The position numbers and the translations under genes are program-made. A model generated the notes under the pieces. It was not told where the DNA came from and searched no databases. It saw only the letters and a list, made by a program, of their open reading frames with translations. Shown here piece by piece: positions 1-6,680 of a stretch of 11,232 nt of DNA. Source of the stretch: Pseudomonadota bacterium (GTDB lineage Bacteria; Desulfobacterota; Syntrophia; Syntrophales; JADFWA01); the NCBI GenBank assembly GCA_030596145.1, contig JAUVKS010000034.1, forward strand, positions 1 to 11,232. The letters run 5' to 3'. Every line of letters starts with the position of its first letter. Within the stretch, counting starts at the first letter, position 1.

Positions 1-487
1 ATTGTGAAAGCAGCCATTCTGTCTCAAGCCAGTCAGGAGCTTTTACTTTTCCGATAAAAGCTGGATAACTGCTCCAACGGTACTCACTCGGACTTTCCAC
101 CATCTTTGCGCGAACCGGGTTCAGGTGAATGTAACGGGAAAGCTGTTTCAGGTACTCATCTGCATCCACCAGGATAGCCTTGAAACGCCCCTGGAACAGA
201 TGCCCCCTTCTTTGGCGCTTCCGGTTGAAATAGGTTGCATAGCTGACGTTGATCCATTGAATTGCTTTGCTTAAATTCGGTTGAGGAGTCTCTACCAGAA
301 CGTGATAGTGATTGCTCATCAGACAATACGTATAAATCTTAATGGCAAACCGATCGACGGCCTTTCCAATGTATTCAAGAAACTTTTCCCTGTCTGATTT
401 GCTCTTAAACAGGTTCTCTCCAGCGTTCCCCCGATTAATGACATGGTAGAAAGCACCGGCATATTCGATACGCAGAGGTCTTGCCAT
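1..487 (-). CDS. REP-associated / IS200-like Y1 transposase, truncated by window edge
   Basis: This gene encodes an HUH single-strand DNA transposase (Y1_Tnp family) of the solitary REP-associated (RAYT) type, which cut and join hairpin-bearing single-stranded DNA. It reads from an ATG at 487 to the left edge, giving 162 intact codons with no frameshift; the C-terminus lies outside the window. The N-terminus MARPLRIEYAGAFYHVINRG is the classic opening of this family. The metal-binding HUH motif is His60-Tyr61-His62 within MSNHYHVLVET. The conserved block RYIHLNPVRA is at residues 118-127; the nucleophilic tyrosine is expected nearby, with Tyr112 and Tyr119 as candidates. A weak Shine-Dalgarno (TGGAG) precedes the ATG. 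Family identification is firm. Whether the element is mobile now cannot be judged, because only one end is visible and no accessory gene is present. Confidence 0.9.
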   Translation of the reverse strand, partial: MARPLRIEYAGAFYHVINRGNAGENLFKSKSDREKFLEYIGKAVDRFAIKIYTYCLMSNHYHVLVETPQPNLSKAIQWINVSYATYFNRKRQRRGHLFQGRFKAILVDADEYLKQLSRYIHLNPVRAKMVESPSEYRWSSYPAFIGKVKAPDWLETEWLLSQ

Positions 488-658
488 GAAACACGCTCCA
501 GATTATTCCGTATGCATTGTAATGGAAAATCGAGAATAAGGGTAGAATAAAGCCTTTGATAAGTCAATAGTTAATAATTAAGATGTGACCCCTCTTGCGA
601 TTACAGCGGTCACGGAGAGTGAAAGTGTTAAACGTTTTTCAGGGTTCGAAAAAAATAA
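488..658. other. Non-coding stretch holding the likely transposase-proximal element end
   Basis: There is no gene here. On the transposase strand it contains an AT-rich run with TTGACTTATC and a GAGGGGTCACA block, a style of sequence I recall beside solo Y1 transposases in Deltaproteobacteria. An inverted repeat GTGACC (585-590) / GGTCAC (608-613) with a 17-base loop could be the subterminal hairpin recognised by such an enzyme. TTAATAATTAA (571-581) is a second small palindrome. The element boundary is not defined because the other end is outside the window. Confidence 0.4.
585..613. repeat. Imperfect hairpin, candidate REP/transposon end
   Basis: The six-base arms GTGACC (585-590) and GGTCAC (608-613) are exactly complementary and separated by 17 bases. 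The hairpin lies about 100 bases upstream of the transposase start, where subterminal hairpins of IS200/REP elements are expected. The arms are short, so a chance hairpin is possible. Confidence 0.3.
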
Positions 659-659
659 C

Positions 660-687
660 TTGACTTATATCTAAAACACTATATAGT
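660..687 (+). promoter_or_regulatory. Sigma-70-like promoter of the cold-shock gene
   Basis: A -35 box TTGACT (660-665) and a -10 box TATAGT (682-687) are separated by 16 bases; each differs from consensus at one position. The predicted start near 694 leaves a leader of about 164 bases before the cold-shock ATG. Long leaders are typical of cold-inducible csp mRNAs. The call rests on sequence match only. Confidence 0.6.
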
Positions 688-693
688 TCTCCT

Positions 694-857
694 CGTTAAA
701 AGAGTACTCTTGCAACAGACAGTTGGCAGGGTACGGTAAAGTTAGGATTGAAACATTTTTAGGTACGAACTTAGACAGATGAATTTTCAGGCTTCGAGTT
801 TTTTCTTACATGTAGGCGATCCAACTTTAGAAAAATCAGGAAAGGAGGATTGCTAAT
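694..857 (+). promoter_or_regulatory. Long 5' leader of the cold-shock mRNA
   Basis: About 160 bases separate the predicted transcription start from the ATG. The leader begins with a 12-base perfect palindrome AAGAGTACTCTT (700-711). It ends with a strong Shine-Dalgarno AAGGAGG (842-848), nine bases before the start codon. In E. coli cspA such leaders act as temperature-responsive RNA structures; that role is inferred here. I did not find a clear match to the E. coli cold box. A 25-codon open frame (779-856) lacks its own ribosome binding site and ends one base before the csp ATG. Confidence 0.45.
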
Positions 858-1058
858 ATGTGTAAAGGTACCGTAAAATGGTTCAATGAGAGCAAAGGTT
901 TTGGCTTCATCGAAAACGATGAAGGTGGAGATGTATTTGTTCATTACAGCGCCATTCAGGGCGACGGCTTTAAGGTCTTGCAGGAAAACCAGCGCGTGAC
1001 GTTTGAAATTGAGCAGGGCCCAAAGGGTCCGGCAGCCGCTAACGTCAGGGCTGAGTAA
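858..1058 (+). CDS. Cold-shock domain protein (CspA family)
   Basis: This gene encodes a 66-residue single cold-shock domain, the standard length of the family. Such five-stranded OB-fold proteins bind single-stranded RNA and DNA and act as RNA chaperones or antiterminators in the cytoplasm. The RNA-binding motifs are plain: RNP1-like KGFGFI at residues 13-18 and RNP2-like VFVHY at 26-30, with Trp8, Phe9, Phe15, Phe17, Phe27 and His29 forming the usual aromatic face. The start is fixed by AAGGAGG nine bases upstream. The gene has its own promoter, a long leader and a terminator, so it is a single-gene unit facing the beta-oxidation operon. Cold induction is likely from the leader, but many csp paralogues are not cold-regulated, so the exact paralogue cannot be named. 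Confidence 0.97.
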   Translation: MCKGTVKWFNESKGFGFIENDEGGDVFVHYSAIQGDGFKVLQENQRVTFEIEQGPKGPAAANVRAE

Positions 1059-1072
1059 GTATTGATTTCGAC

Positions 1073-1117
1073 AAAAAAGGCACTTCGTTGTTATATCGAC
1101 TTCGAAGTGCCTTTTTT
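1073..1117. terminator. Bidirectional rho-independent terminator
   Basis: A perfect stem of nine base pairs (1079-1087 with 1103-1111) is flanked by six A residues on the left and six T residues on the right, with a 15-base loop. Read on plus, it ends the cold-shock transcript; read on minus, the same hairpin ends the beta-oxidation operon. The TAA of the minus-strand acyl-CoA dehydrogenase (1116-1118) overlaps the edge of the structure, so the two convergent units share one stop signal. Confidence 0.92.
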
Positions 1118-2693
1118 ACTCTTTCGGAAGTCTTTGAAACATTTTTGTAAATTGCATCATTTCGGTAATATTGCTGATCTTGATCTTGCGCATCATAAAG
1201 GCTACTTCAGCGTTGGCTTTACCTAATTCGATGTCCCGGTAAGTCCTGTCCGATGTTTTTACGACACACTTTGCATCTCCTTGCAGGCCGGGTTCCACAG
1301 TGCAGGCGCCATTTTGAATGCAAACCGTGTATTGCCCACCTTCATTACCTGAAATATCGAAATGAAATATCGTTCCCCAATCACCCGCCTTTTCGGTACG
1401 AAATCGAACCGGCAGGGTTTGTATTATGTCTGCAGCCGTTTTCGGTAAAGGACTCGGGACATCTCTTTTTGCCTCCATTTTTGTTTCTTTTGGCGGCATT
1501 TTTATCTCTGCCTTCTTCTCCTTTTCGTCCCGATGGGAATCGTAACTTACCTGATCAATCATCAGCCTGGCGATGATCTCCCGCATAATTTCGGAGGTGC
1601 CTCCAACGATCGTACCGGCCCGCGCATCACGAAACATTCGAGAAATGGGGTACTCGTCCATATATCCATAGCCGCCGAAGTACTGCAGGCAGGTATCTGC
1701 CATTTTCTTTGCAAGTTCTGTTGTCAGAAGCTTGGCCATAGAGCACTCCATGACAGTCTGTTCTCCCTGACTATACTGCCATGCCGTGTGATAGGTAAGT
1801 TGTCTGGCCGCTTCTAATTCGGTCTTCATATCCACAAGAGAATGCCGTATGGTCTGAAACTTCGCAAGAGGTCTACCGAAGGCCTCTCTCTCGGTAATGT
1901 ATTTCAGTGTGGTTTCCAGGCCATGCTCCGCACCGGCTACAGCTATGATAGCACTTACCAGCCGTTCGAGCTGAAAACACTCCATGATGTAATAAAAGCC
2001 TTCATTTTCTTCGCCAATGCGGTTCGCAACAGATACCTTTACATCATCAAAATGAAGTTCTGCTGTGTCTGAGCTGTGCCAGCCAATTTTATGCAGAGAT
2101 CGGGCTGTAAAACCCGGTGTTTCTCTGTCCACAAGAACGAGACTGATTCCTCCAAACCCGGCATCAGGAGCTGTTTTCACTGCAACGATGACAAAATCAC
2201 CATGAACACCATTGGTTATGAAAGTTTTCGCACCGTTGATGATATAGTGGTCTTCATTTCGGACAGCCCTGGTTCGAATGGATGCCACATCGGAACCGGC
2301 GTCGGGTTCCGTAACAGCAAGTGCTCCGATTTTCTCGCCCTTTATGGCCGGAATCAGGTATTTCTCTTTCAGTTCTTTCGTCGCAAAGCTGGATATGTAT
2401 GCGGATGCCATGTACGCATGAACGCTAACTGCTGCGGCGAATCCAGCCATGGTGCAACGTGCCAGTTCCTCAAGAAAAACAAGAGAATAAAAAAAGTCCG
2501 CTCCGATTCCACCATATTCCTCTGGGTAATTTATTCCCAGAAATCCGAGTTCACCCATCCTTTTCCAGATAGGCTCAGGAATGCGACGCTCCCTTTCCCA
2601 CTCGTCCGCATAAGGAACGATTTCCTTTTCTATAAAAAGACGCGAGGTATTTCTGAACGCTGCATGTTCAGCGGTGAAATAAGGTGATTTCAT
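1116..2693 (-). CDS. Acyl-CoA dehydrogenase with fused C-terminal SCP2 domain
   Basis: This flavoenzyme catalyses alpha,beta-dehydrogenation of acyl-CoA, the first oxidative step of beta-oxidation, passing electrons to ETF. Residues 1-380 form a full acyl-CoA dehydrogenase fold, with the FAD/substrate signature AVTEPDAGSD (126-135) and QYFGGYGYMDEYP (337-349). The medium-chain catalytic Glu position holds Gly364 (in VGGTSEI), while Glu243 in FQLERL aligns with the base of long-chain and isovaleryl-CoA dehydrogenases, so the enzyme looks like that subtype. A charged Lys/Glu-rich linker (about 385-415) leads to an SCP2 sterol-carrier domain (418-525) with the typical FHFDISGNEGGQYTV and FMMRKIKISN segments. 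Ordinary family members are near 380 residues, so the 525-residue length is explained by the fusion. It is the last gene of the operon, 29 bases after the ligase and ending on the shared terminator. Its ribosome binding site (AAGAAG) is weak. Substrate chain length is inferred. Confidence 0.95.
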   Translation of the reverse strand: MKSPYFTAEHAAFRNTSRLFIEKEIVPYADEWERERRIPEPIWKRMGELGFLGINYPEEYGGIGADFFYSLVFLEELARCTMAGFAAAVSVHAYMASAYISSFATKELKEKYLIPAIKGEKIGALAVTEPDAGSDVASIRTRAVRNEDHYIINGAKTFITNGVHGDFVIVAVKTAPDAGFGGISLVLVDRETPGFTARSLHKIGWHSSDTAELHFDDVKVSVANRIGEENEGFYYIMECFQLERLVSAIIAVAGAEHGLETTLKYITEREAFGRPLAKFQTIRHSLVDMKTELEAARQLTYHTAWQYSQGEQTVMECSMAKLLTTELAKKMADTCLQYFGGYGYMDEYPISRMFRDARAGTIVGGTSEIMREIIARLMIDQVSYDSHRDEKEKKAEIKMPPKETKMEAKRDVPSPLPKTAADIIQTLPVRFRTEKAGDWGTIFHFDISGNEGGQYTVCIQNGACTVEPGLQGDAKCVVKTSDRTYRDIELGKANAEVAFMMRKIKISNITEMMQFTKMFQRLPKE

Positions 2694-2722
2694 ATGTGTA
2701 CTTCTTGTTTCGAATTTTGAAT

Positions 2723-4525
2723 TTATTTTTCTGTGTACATACTATCCAGAATATCTCTGTTTTTCTCTTCTATGACTTTTCTCTTCAGTTTCATCGTGTG
2801 GGTCATTTCCCCTCCTTCAATTGAGAAGGGCTCGGAAAGGATGCTGAAATCTTTTACCTGCATATGTTTCGCAAGCTGTTCATTTGCACGATCCACTTCC
2901 TTTTGAGCCTCTTCAATAATACGGGGGTGATTAATGAGATCCGTCCAGGAAATGTCTTCAATGCCGAGCTTTTTGGCTGTTTCATAAATGGCATGCTGAT
3001 TCAATACCAGAAGGGCCGTCAGGTAATGGCGATTGTCCCCGTGTACATAGGCCATCTCAATCTGCCGGCTGCTTGAAAGGAGGGTTTCAATGGGAGCTGG
3101 TGCAATATTTTTCCCTCCCGAGGTAATAATAAGCTGTTTTTTACGATCAATAATATAGACCCAGCCATCCTCATCAATGACGCCTATATCCCCTGTCCGG
3201 TAAAACCCGTCAGAAGTAAATGTATCCTTTGTTTCTTCGGGATTCTTCCAGTATTCCTTGAATACATTAGGGCCCTTAACCTCCAGCTCACCATCCGGTT
3301 TTACCCTCACCTGTACCCGTGGTAAGGGTTTCCCCACACTGCCGAATCGGTATTCATGCGGTCTGTTGAACGTGGTAGGCGTTGTCGCCTCCGTCGCTCC
3401 CCATCCTTCAAGAATAAGAATACCCATGGCGTGGAAAAATTCAGCTAATTCCTTGCTGAGGGGCGCGCCGCCCGATACAAAGAACTCAATCTCGCCTCCA
3501 AAGGCAGCCCTCACTTTTCTAAAGATAAGATAATCGGCCAGCTTGTATTTCATCTTAAGGCCCGGCGGAAGAGGCCGGCCAGATATTTCATACCGGCGCA
3601 CCTGGTTACCGATGGCCACGGCCCAATTAAAAAGTTTTCTCTTTATCGGGGGGGCCGACTGCACGCCTTCGACAATTCGCGCATGGATACTTTCAAAGAA
3701 ACGGGGTACGCCAACAGCAAAATTCGGTTTCATCTCTTTGAAGTTCTCCATGATAGTTTCAAGACTCTCGACATAGGCGATGCATCTTCCCATATACAGT
3801 ACCTGATAGTAACCGGCAAAGCGTTCGAAGGCATGGGCGAGGGGAAGAAAACTCAGGTTTCTTTTCAACTTCTCCGTATCGGAAATATGTTCAAGCATCA
3901 CCTCGATGGTATCGACATAGTTGCTGTGCGTCAGAACAACACCCTTTGGCCTGCCTGTGGTTCCGCTTGTGTAAATAATACACATGGGATCTTTGGCCTC
4001 TGTGGCGTCGGCGATTTTCCGTATCTCTTCCATCGATCCCGAAGAGGGTTCCTCTGACGTAATAAGGGAAGAAAATGGTGCGATCCAGGGGTCACTGTGT
4101 TCAAATGTTTCATCAAAAACAAAGACTTTTTTAACGCTGGGAATATTTTTACGAATCTGTAGGAGCTTTTCCACTTGAGAAAGACCTTCAGCAAAGATGA
4201 AAGATGCCTCCAGATCCCGAATAATGAATTCTACTTCATCGGGAATGGCTGATGCATAGATGGCGGAGGTTATGGCGCCCGCCAAAATGGAGCCAATATC
4301 TGCGTGAGCCCACTTCGGGCCGTTTCTGGCAAAGACGGCAATACGGTCACCGCGATGGAGACCCTTCTCTATGAGACTAGCGGCAACGCGTAAGCAGATA
4401 CCCTCGAGGTTTTGGTAAGTTATCGTCCGGCAGTTTCCCCCTTCTTTGAACATCATTGCCGGCATATCTGCACACTTAGAAAAATTATTCAGGAGGACCT
4501 GATTGAAATTTTTTGCGTTATCCAT
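2723..4525 (-). CDS. Long-chain acyl-CoA synthetase (AMP-forming fatty acid CoA ligase)
   Basis: This enzyme activates free fatty acids to acyl-CoA with ATP, giving AMP and pyrophosphate, and so feeds the beta-oxidation enzymes of the same operon. Numbering from the upstream ATG at 4531, the adenylate-forming motifs are all present: P-loop YTSGTTGRPKG (187-197), GWGATE (376-381), YRTGD (444-448), the hinge region DRKKQLIITSGGKN (462-475) and a C-terminal TMKLKRK (579-585) that should carry the catalytic lysine (Lys581). At about 600 residues it fits the COG1022/FAA1-like long-chain group better than E. coli FadD. I chose the ATG at 4525 because the Shine-Dalgarno AAAGGGG (4538-4532) abuts the ATG at 4531 with no spacer but lies six bases from the one at 4525. 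The stop of fadJ overlaps that Shine-Dalgarno, indicating coupled translation. No signal peptide is seen, so the enzyme should be cytoplasmic or peripheral to the membrane. Chain-length preference is inferred. Confidence 0.95.
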   Translation of the reverse strand: MDNAKNFNQVLLNNFSKCADMPAMMFKEGGNCRTITYQNLEGICLRVAASLIEKGLHRGDRIAVFARNGPKWAHADIGSILAGAITSAIYASAIPDEVEFIIRDLEASFIFAEGLSQVEKLLQIRKNIPSVKKVFVFDETFEHSDPWIAPFSSLITSEEPSSGSMEEIRKIADATEAKDPMCIIYTSGTTGRPKGVVLTHSNYVDTIEVMLEHISDTEKLKRNLSFLPLAHAFERFAGYYQVLYMGRCIAYVESLETIMENFKEMKPNFAVGVPRFFESIHARIVEGVQSAPPIKRKLFNWAVAIGNQVRRYEISGRPLPPGLKMKYKLADYLIFRKVRAAFGGEIEFFVSGGAPLSKELAEFFHAMGILILEGWGATEATTPTTFNRPHEYRFGSVGKPLPRVQVRVKPDGELEVKGPNVFKEYWKNPEETKDTFTSDGFYRTGDIGVIDEDGWVYIIDRKKQLIITSGGKNIAPAPIETLLSSSRQIEMAYVHGDNRHYLTALLVLNQHAIYETAKKLGIEDISWTDLINHPRIIEEAQKEVDRANEQLAKHMQVKDFSILSEPFSIEGGEMTHTMKLKRKVIEEKNRDILDSMYTEK

Positions 4526-4531
4526 AAACAT

Positions 4532-4538
4532 CCCCTTT
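4532..4538 (-). promoter_or_regulatory. Shine-Dalgarno of the acyl-CoA ligase, overlapping fadJ stop
   Basis: On the minus strand the fadJ stop TAA runs directly into AAAGGGG (TAAAGGGG). The motif touches the upstream ATG (4531) but is six bases from the in-frame ATG at 4525, which favours the latter. The overlap of stop and binding site suggests that ribosomes finishing fadJ reinitiate on the ligase. Confidence 0.6.
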
Positions 4539-6666
4539 ACTCAGGATAAAAACGTTCATTTTTCGAGGCGTTGTCTCGAAGGATCTGTGCAGGCGTAAAT
4601 CTGGAGCCATGTTTGTTTTCCAGATCTTCCAATAATGAAAGAATATTGTGAATCTTGCAATTGTCCATGTAACGGAACGGCCCTCCCAGAAAGGGGGGAA
4701 ACCCCAATCCGAAAACAGCGCCGATATCTCCATCCCTGGGAGACCTCAAAATTCCTTCCTGAAGACAATGGGCAGCCTCATTTATCATAACGAGAGAGAG
4801 GCGGTTCTGGATCTCTTTTTTATCCACCTTTTTCCGATCTCTTCCGCCGAAGAATGGATATATTTCTTGATTAACCTCTTTCTTCTTTTTCTTCTTTCCG
4901 GACGGATAATCATAGAGATAAAAGCCTTTATTGTTCTTACGGCCCCTGTAACCGGCATGGGCGAGTTTTTCCATAGCTTCACTCGATTTCGCACCCCTCT
5001 TCGCAAAGAGTGGGCCAAGGACCTTTGAGACATGTGCTCCTACATCAATTCCCACCTCATCCAGAAGGGCTACAGGACCGACAGGATAGCCGAAATCCAG
5101 CATGGCAGTATCGATTTCCTCGATATCCGCACCCTCTTCGAGAAGCACGAGTGCTTCATTCAAAAGTGGCGCAAGGATACGGGTCGTATAGAAACCCGGC
5201 CCATCATTAACTACGATTACGGTTTTCCCCTGTTTAATCCCTACATCCAGAGCTGTTGCTGTTACCCAGTCAGCCGTTTTTCCCGTAACGATAATTTCGA
5301 GCAGCGGCATTTTGGGAACGGGAGAAAAATAGTGCATCCCGATAACCTGCTCCGGGCGCTTCGAGGCTTCTGCAATAGTCGCAATTGAAAGAGATGATGT
5401 ATTGGTAGCAAAAATCGCATCTTCCTTGATGATGGCTTCTGCCTCTGTAAGAATTTTTCTCTTGAGGTCGAGATCTTCAAAGACTGCTTCGATGACCAGG
5501 TCTGCCTTCTCAAGGCCTTTATCGGTGATTGTACCGTTAATCCGACTAAACGTCAGATCCCGCTGAAAAGCTGAAAGTCCACCCTTTTTGACTTTTCTGT
5601 CTAAATCCTGCCAGATCGATTTTTCTCCCTGACCGAGAGCCTCATAACTGACATCTTTGAGCAGAACCTCAATGCCCTTCGTGGCGCTCACATTTGCAAT
5701 ACCTGATCCCATAAGGCCGGCCCCCAGTATGCCGATTCTGTTTACCGACCGAACCAGTTCTTTCAGGGGATTTTTCTTCAGTGCCGTCATGTTGAAAAAG
5801 ATTTTGATCAACTCTTTAGCATGAGGGGTCATAACAAGTTCACCGAATTTTTCTTCCTCAGCTTTTAGCCCTGCCTCCATCCCCTTTTCCATACCCGTTT
5901 CTACACATTCGATAATCTTGAAGGGCGCTGGATAATTTCCCCGGGTTTTCTTTTGAACCATTTCTCTTGCTTTTTTATAGATCAATTTTCGGCCATAAGA
6001 TGTGCCTTCCAGGGCTCTTGATAAGATGGATTGTTTTTTCTGACGTTTTACGGGGCGGTCTGCCAGATCAAGCGCTGCTTTTTTTGCCGCAGAGAGCAAT
6101 CCATAGGGATGTATAAGATCATCCACAAGCCCCATTCTTTTTGCCTGACGAGGATAAATGTTCTTACCCGTCAACATCATGTCCAGGGCGGATTGCAAAC
6201 CGATGAGACGTGGAAGGCGCTGTGTGCCCTCCCCGCCAGGGAGAAGCCCCAGCTTGACTTCGGGTAAAGCCAGAACCGTTTTGGGATCATTGGTGGCAAT
6301 GCGGTATGCACAGCAAAGAGCCACCTCGAGGCCACCTCCTAGGGTTGCCCCATGAAGTGCAGCCACAACGGGTTTGGGAAAATCGGCCATGCGGTTCAAA
6401 AGGATATGCCCCAGACGGCTCAGAGTTTCGGCCTTCTCGGGCCCGGCCAAAGACAACAATTCATCAAGATCAGCGCCGGCTATAAAATTATCTTCTTTTC
6501 TGCTGATGAGAACAACGCCTTTTACCTCGTCATCTTTTTCAATCTGATTGAGGATATCTTCAAATATGTCCAGCAGACCCATGGAAATTTTGTTTATCTT
6601 TTCACCGGGTTGATCAAGCCAGATAATGGCCACACCATCCTGTTTCTCAATCTTTGCGTACGACAT
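4537..6666 (-). CDS. fadJ: Enoyl-CoA hydratase / 3-hydroxyacyl-CoA dehydrogenase (FadJ-type alpha subunit)
   Basis: This two-domain enzyme catalyses hydration of trans-2-enoyl-CoA and NAD-dependent oxidation of the resulting 3-hydroxyacyl-CoA, the middle steps of beta-oxidation. Residues 1-190 are the crotonase domain, with oxyanion-hole segments FIAGAD (61-66) and HGATLGGGLE (105-114) and catalytic Glu114 and Glu136. A linker of about 110 residues follows. The dehydrogenase part starts near 310 with the NAD motif GAGLMG (315-320), then GMHYFSPVPKMPLLE (443-457) with the expected His445/Glu457 dyad, and NDGPGFYTTRI (487-497). Its length of 709 residues is close to E. coli FadJ (714). Pairing with a FadI-type thiolase 11 bases upstream supports FadJ over FadB. 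Six consecutive lysines occur at 591-596, near a domain boundary. The start has TAGGAGG seven bases upstream, which contains the thiolase stop codon. A homologue labelled FadB in other schemes is the main alternative name. Confidence 0.95.
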   Translation of the reverse strand: MSYAKIEKQDGVAIIWLDQPGEKINKISMGLLDIFEDILNQIEKDDEVKGVVLISRKEDNFIAGADLDELLSLAGPEKAETLSRLGHILLNRMADFPKPVVAALHGATLGGGLEVALCCAYRIATNDPKTVLALPEVKLGLLPGGEGTQRLPRLIGLQSALDMMLTGKNIYPRQAKRMGLVDDLIHPYGLLSAAKKAALDLADRPVKRQKKQSILSRALEGTSYGRKLIYKKAREMVQKKTRGNYPAPFKIIECVETGMEKGMEAGLKAEEEKFGELVMTPHAKELIKIFFNMTALKKNPLKELVRSVNRIGILGAGLMGSGIANVSATKGIEVLLKDVSYEALGQGEKSIWQDLDRKVKKGGLSAFQRDLTFSRINGTITDKGLEKADLVIEAVFEDLDLKRKILTEAEAIIKEDAIFATNTSSLSIATIAEASKRPEQVIGMHYFSPVPKMPLLEIIVTGKTADWVTATALDVGIKQGKTVIVVNDGPGFYTTRILAPLLNEALVLLEEGADIEEIDTAMLDFGYPVGPVALLDEVGIDVGAHVSKVLGPLFAKRGAKSSEAMEKLAHAGYRGRKNNKGFYLYDYPSGKKKKKKEVNQEIYPFFGGRDRKKVDKKEIQNRLSLVMINEAAHCLQEGILRSPRDGDIGAVFGLGFPPFLGGPFRYMDNCKIHNILSLLEDLENKHGSRFTPAQILRDNASKNERFYPE

Positions 6667-6673
6667 AGGACAG

Positions 6674-6680
6674 CCTCCTA
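6674..6680 (-). promoter_or_regulatory. Shine-Dalgarno of fadJ containing the fadI stop codon
   Basis: The minus-strand sequence TAGGAGG contains the TAG that ends fadI and a near-perfect Shine-Dalgarno for fadJ, seven bases before its ATG. This arrangement suggests translational coupling that would keep the thiolase and the alpha subunit, partners in one complex, in balanced amounts. Confidence 0.7.

Noticed and set aside
319..567. 82-codon minus-strand frame opposite the transposase start
   Set aside because: It is in a different frame from the clear Y1 transposase reading to 487, overlaps it and resembles no known family.
584..594. The 11-base block GAGGGGTCACA near the transposase (minus strand) also occurs at 8177-8187 (plus strand), as if copies of one mobile repeat
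   Set aside because: The copy at 8177 is the Shine-Dalgarno and spacer of the dodecin remnant, the match does not extend further, and 11-base matches are expected many times by chance in 11 kb on two strands.
2076..2687. 203-codon plus-strand frame inside the acyl-CoA dehydrogenase gene
   Set aside because: It is antisense to a well-conserved coding region, and its translation shows no family motif; it is a shadow frame.
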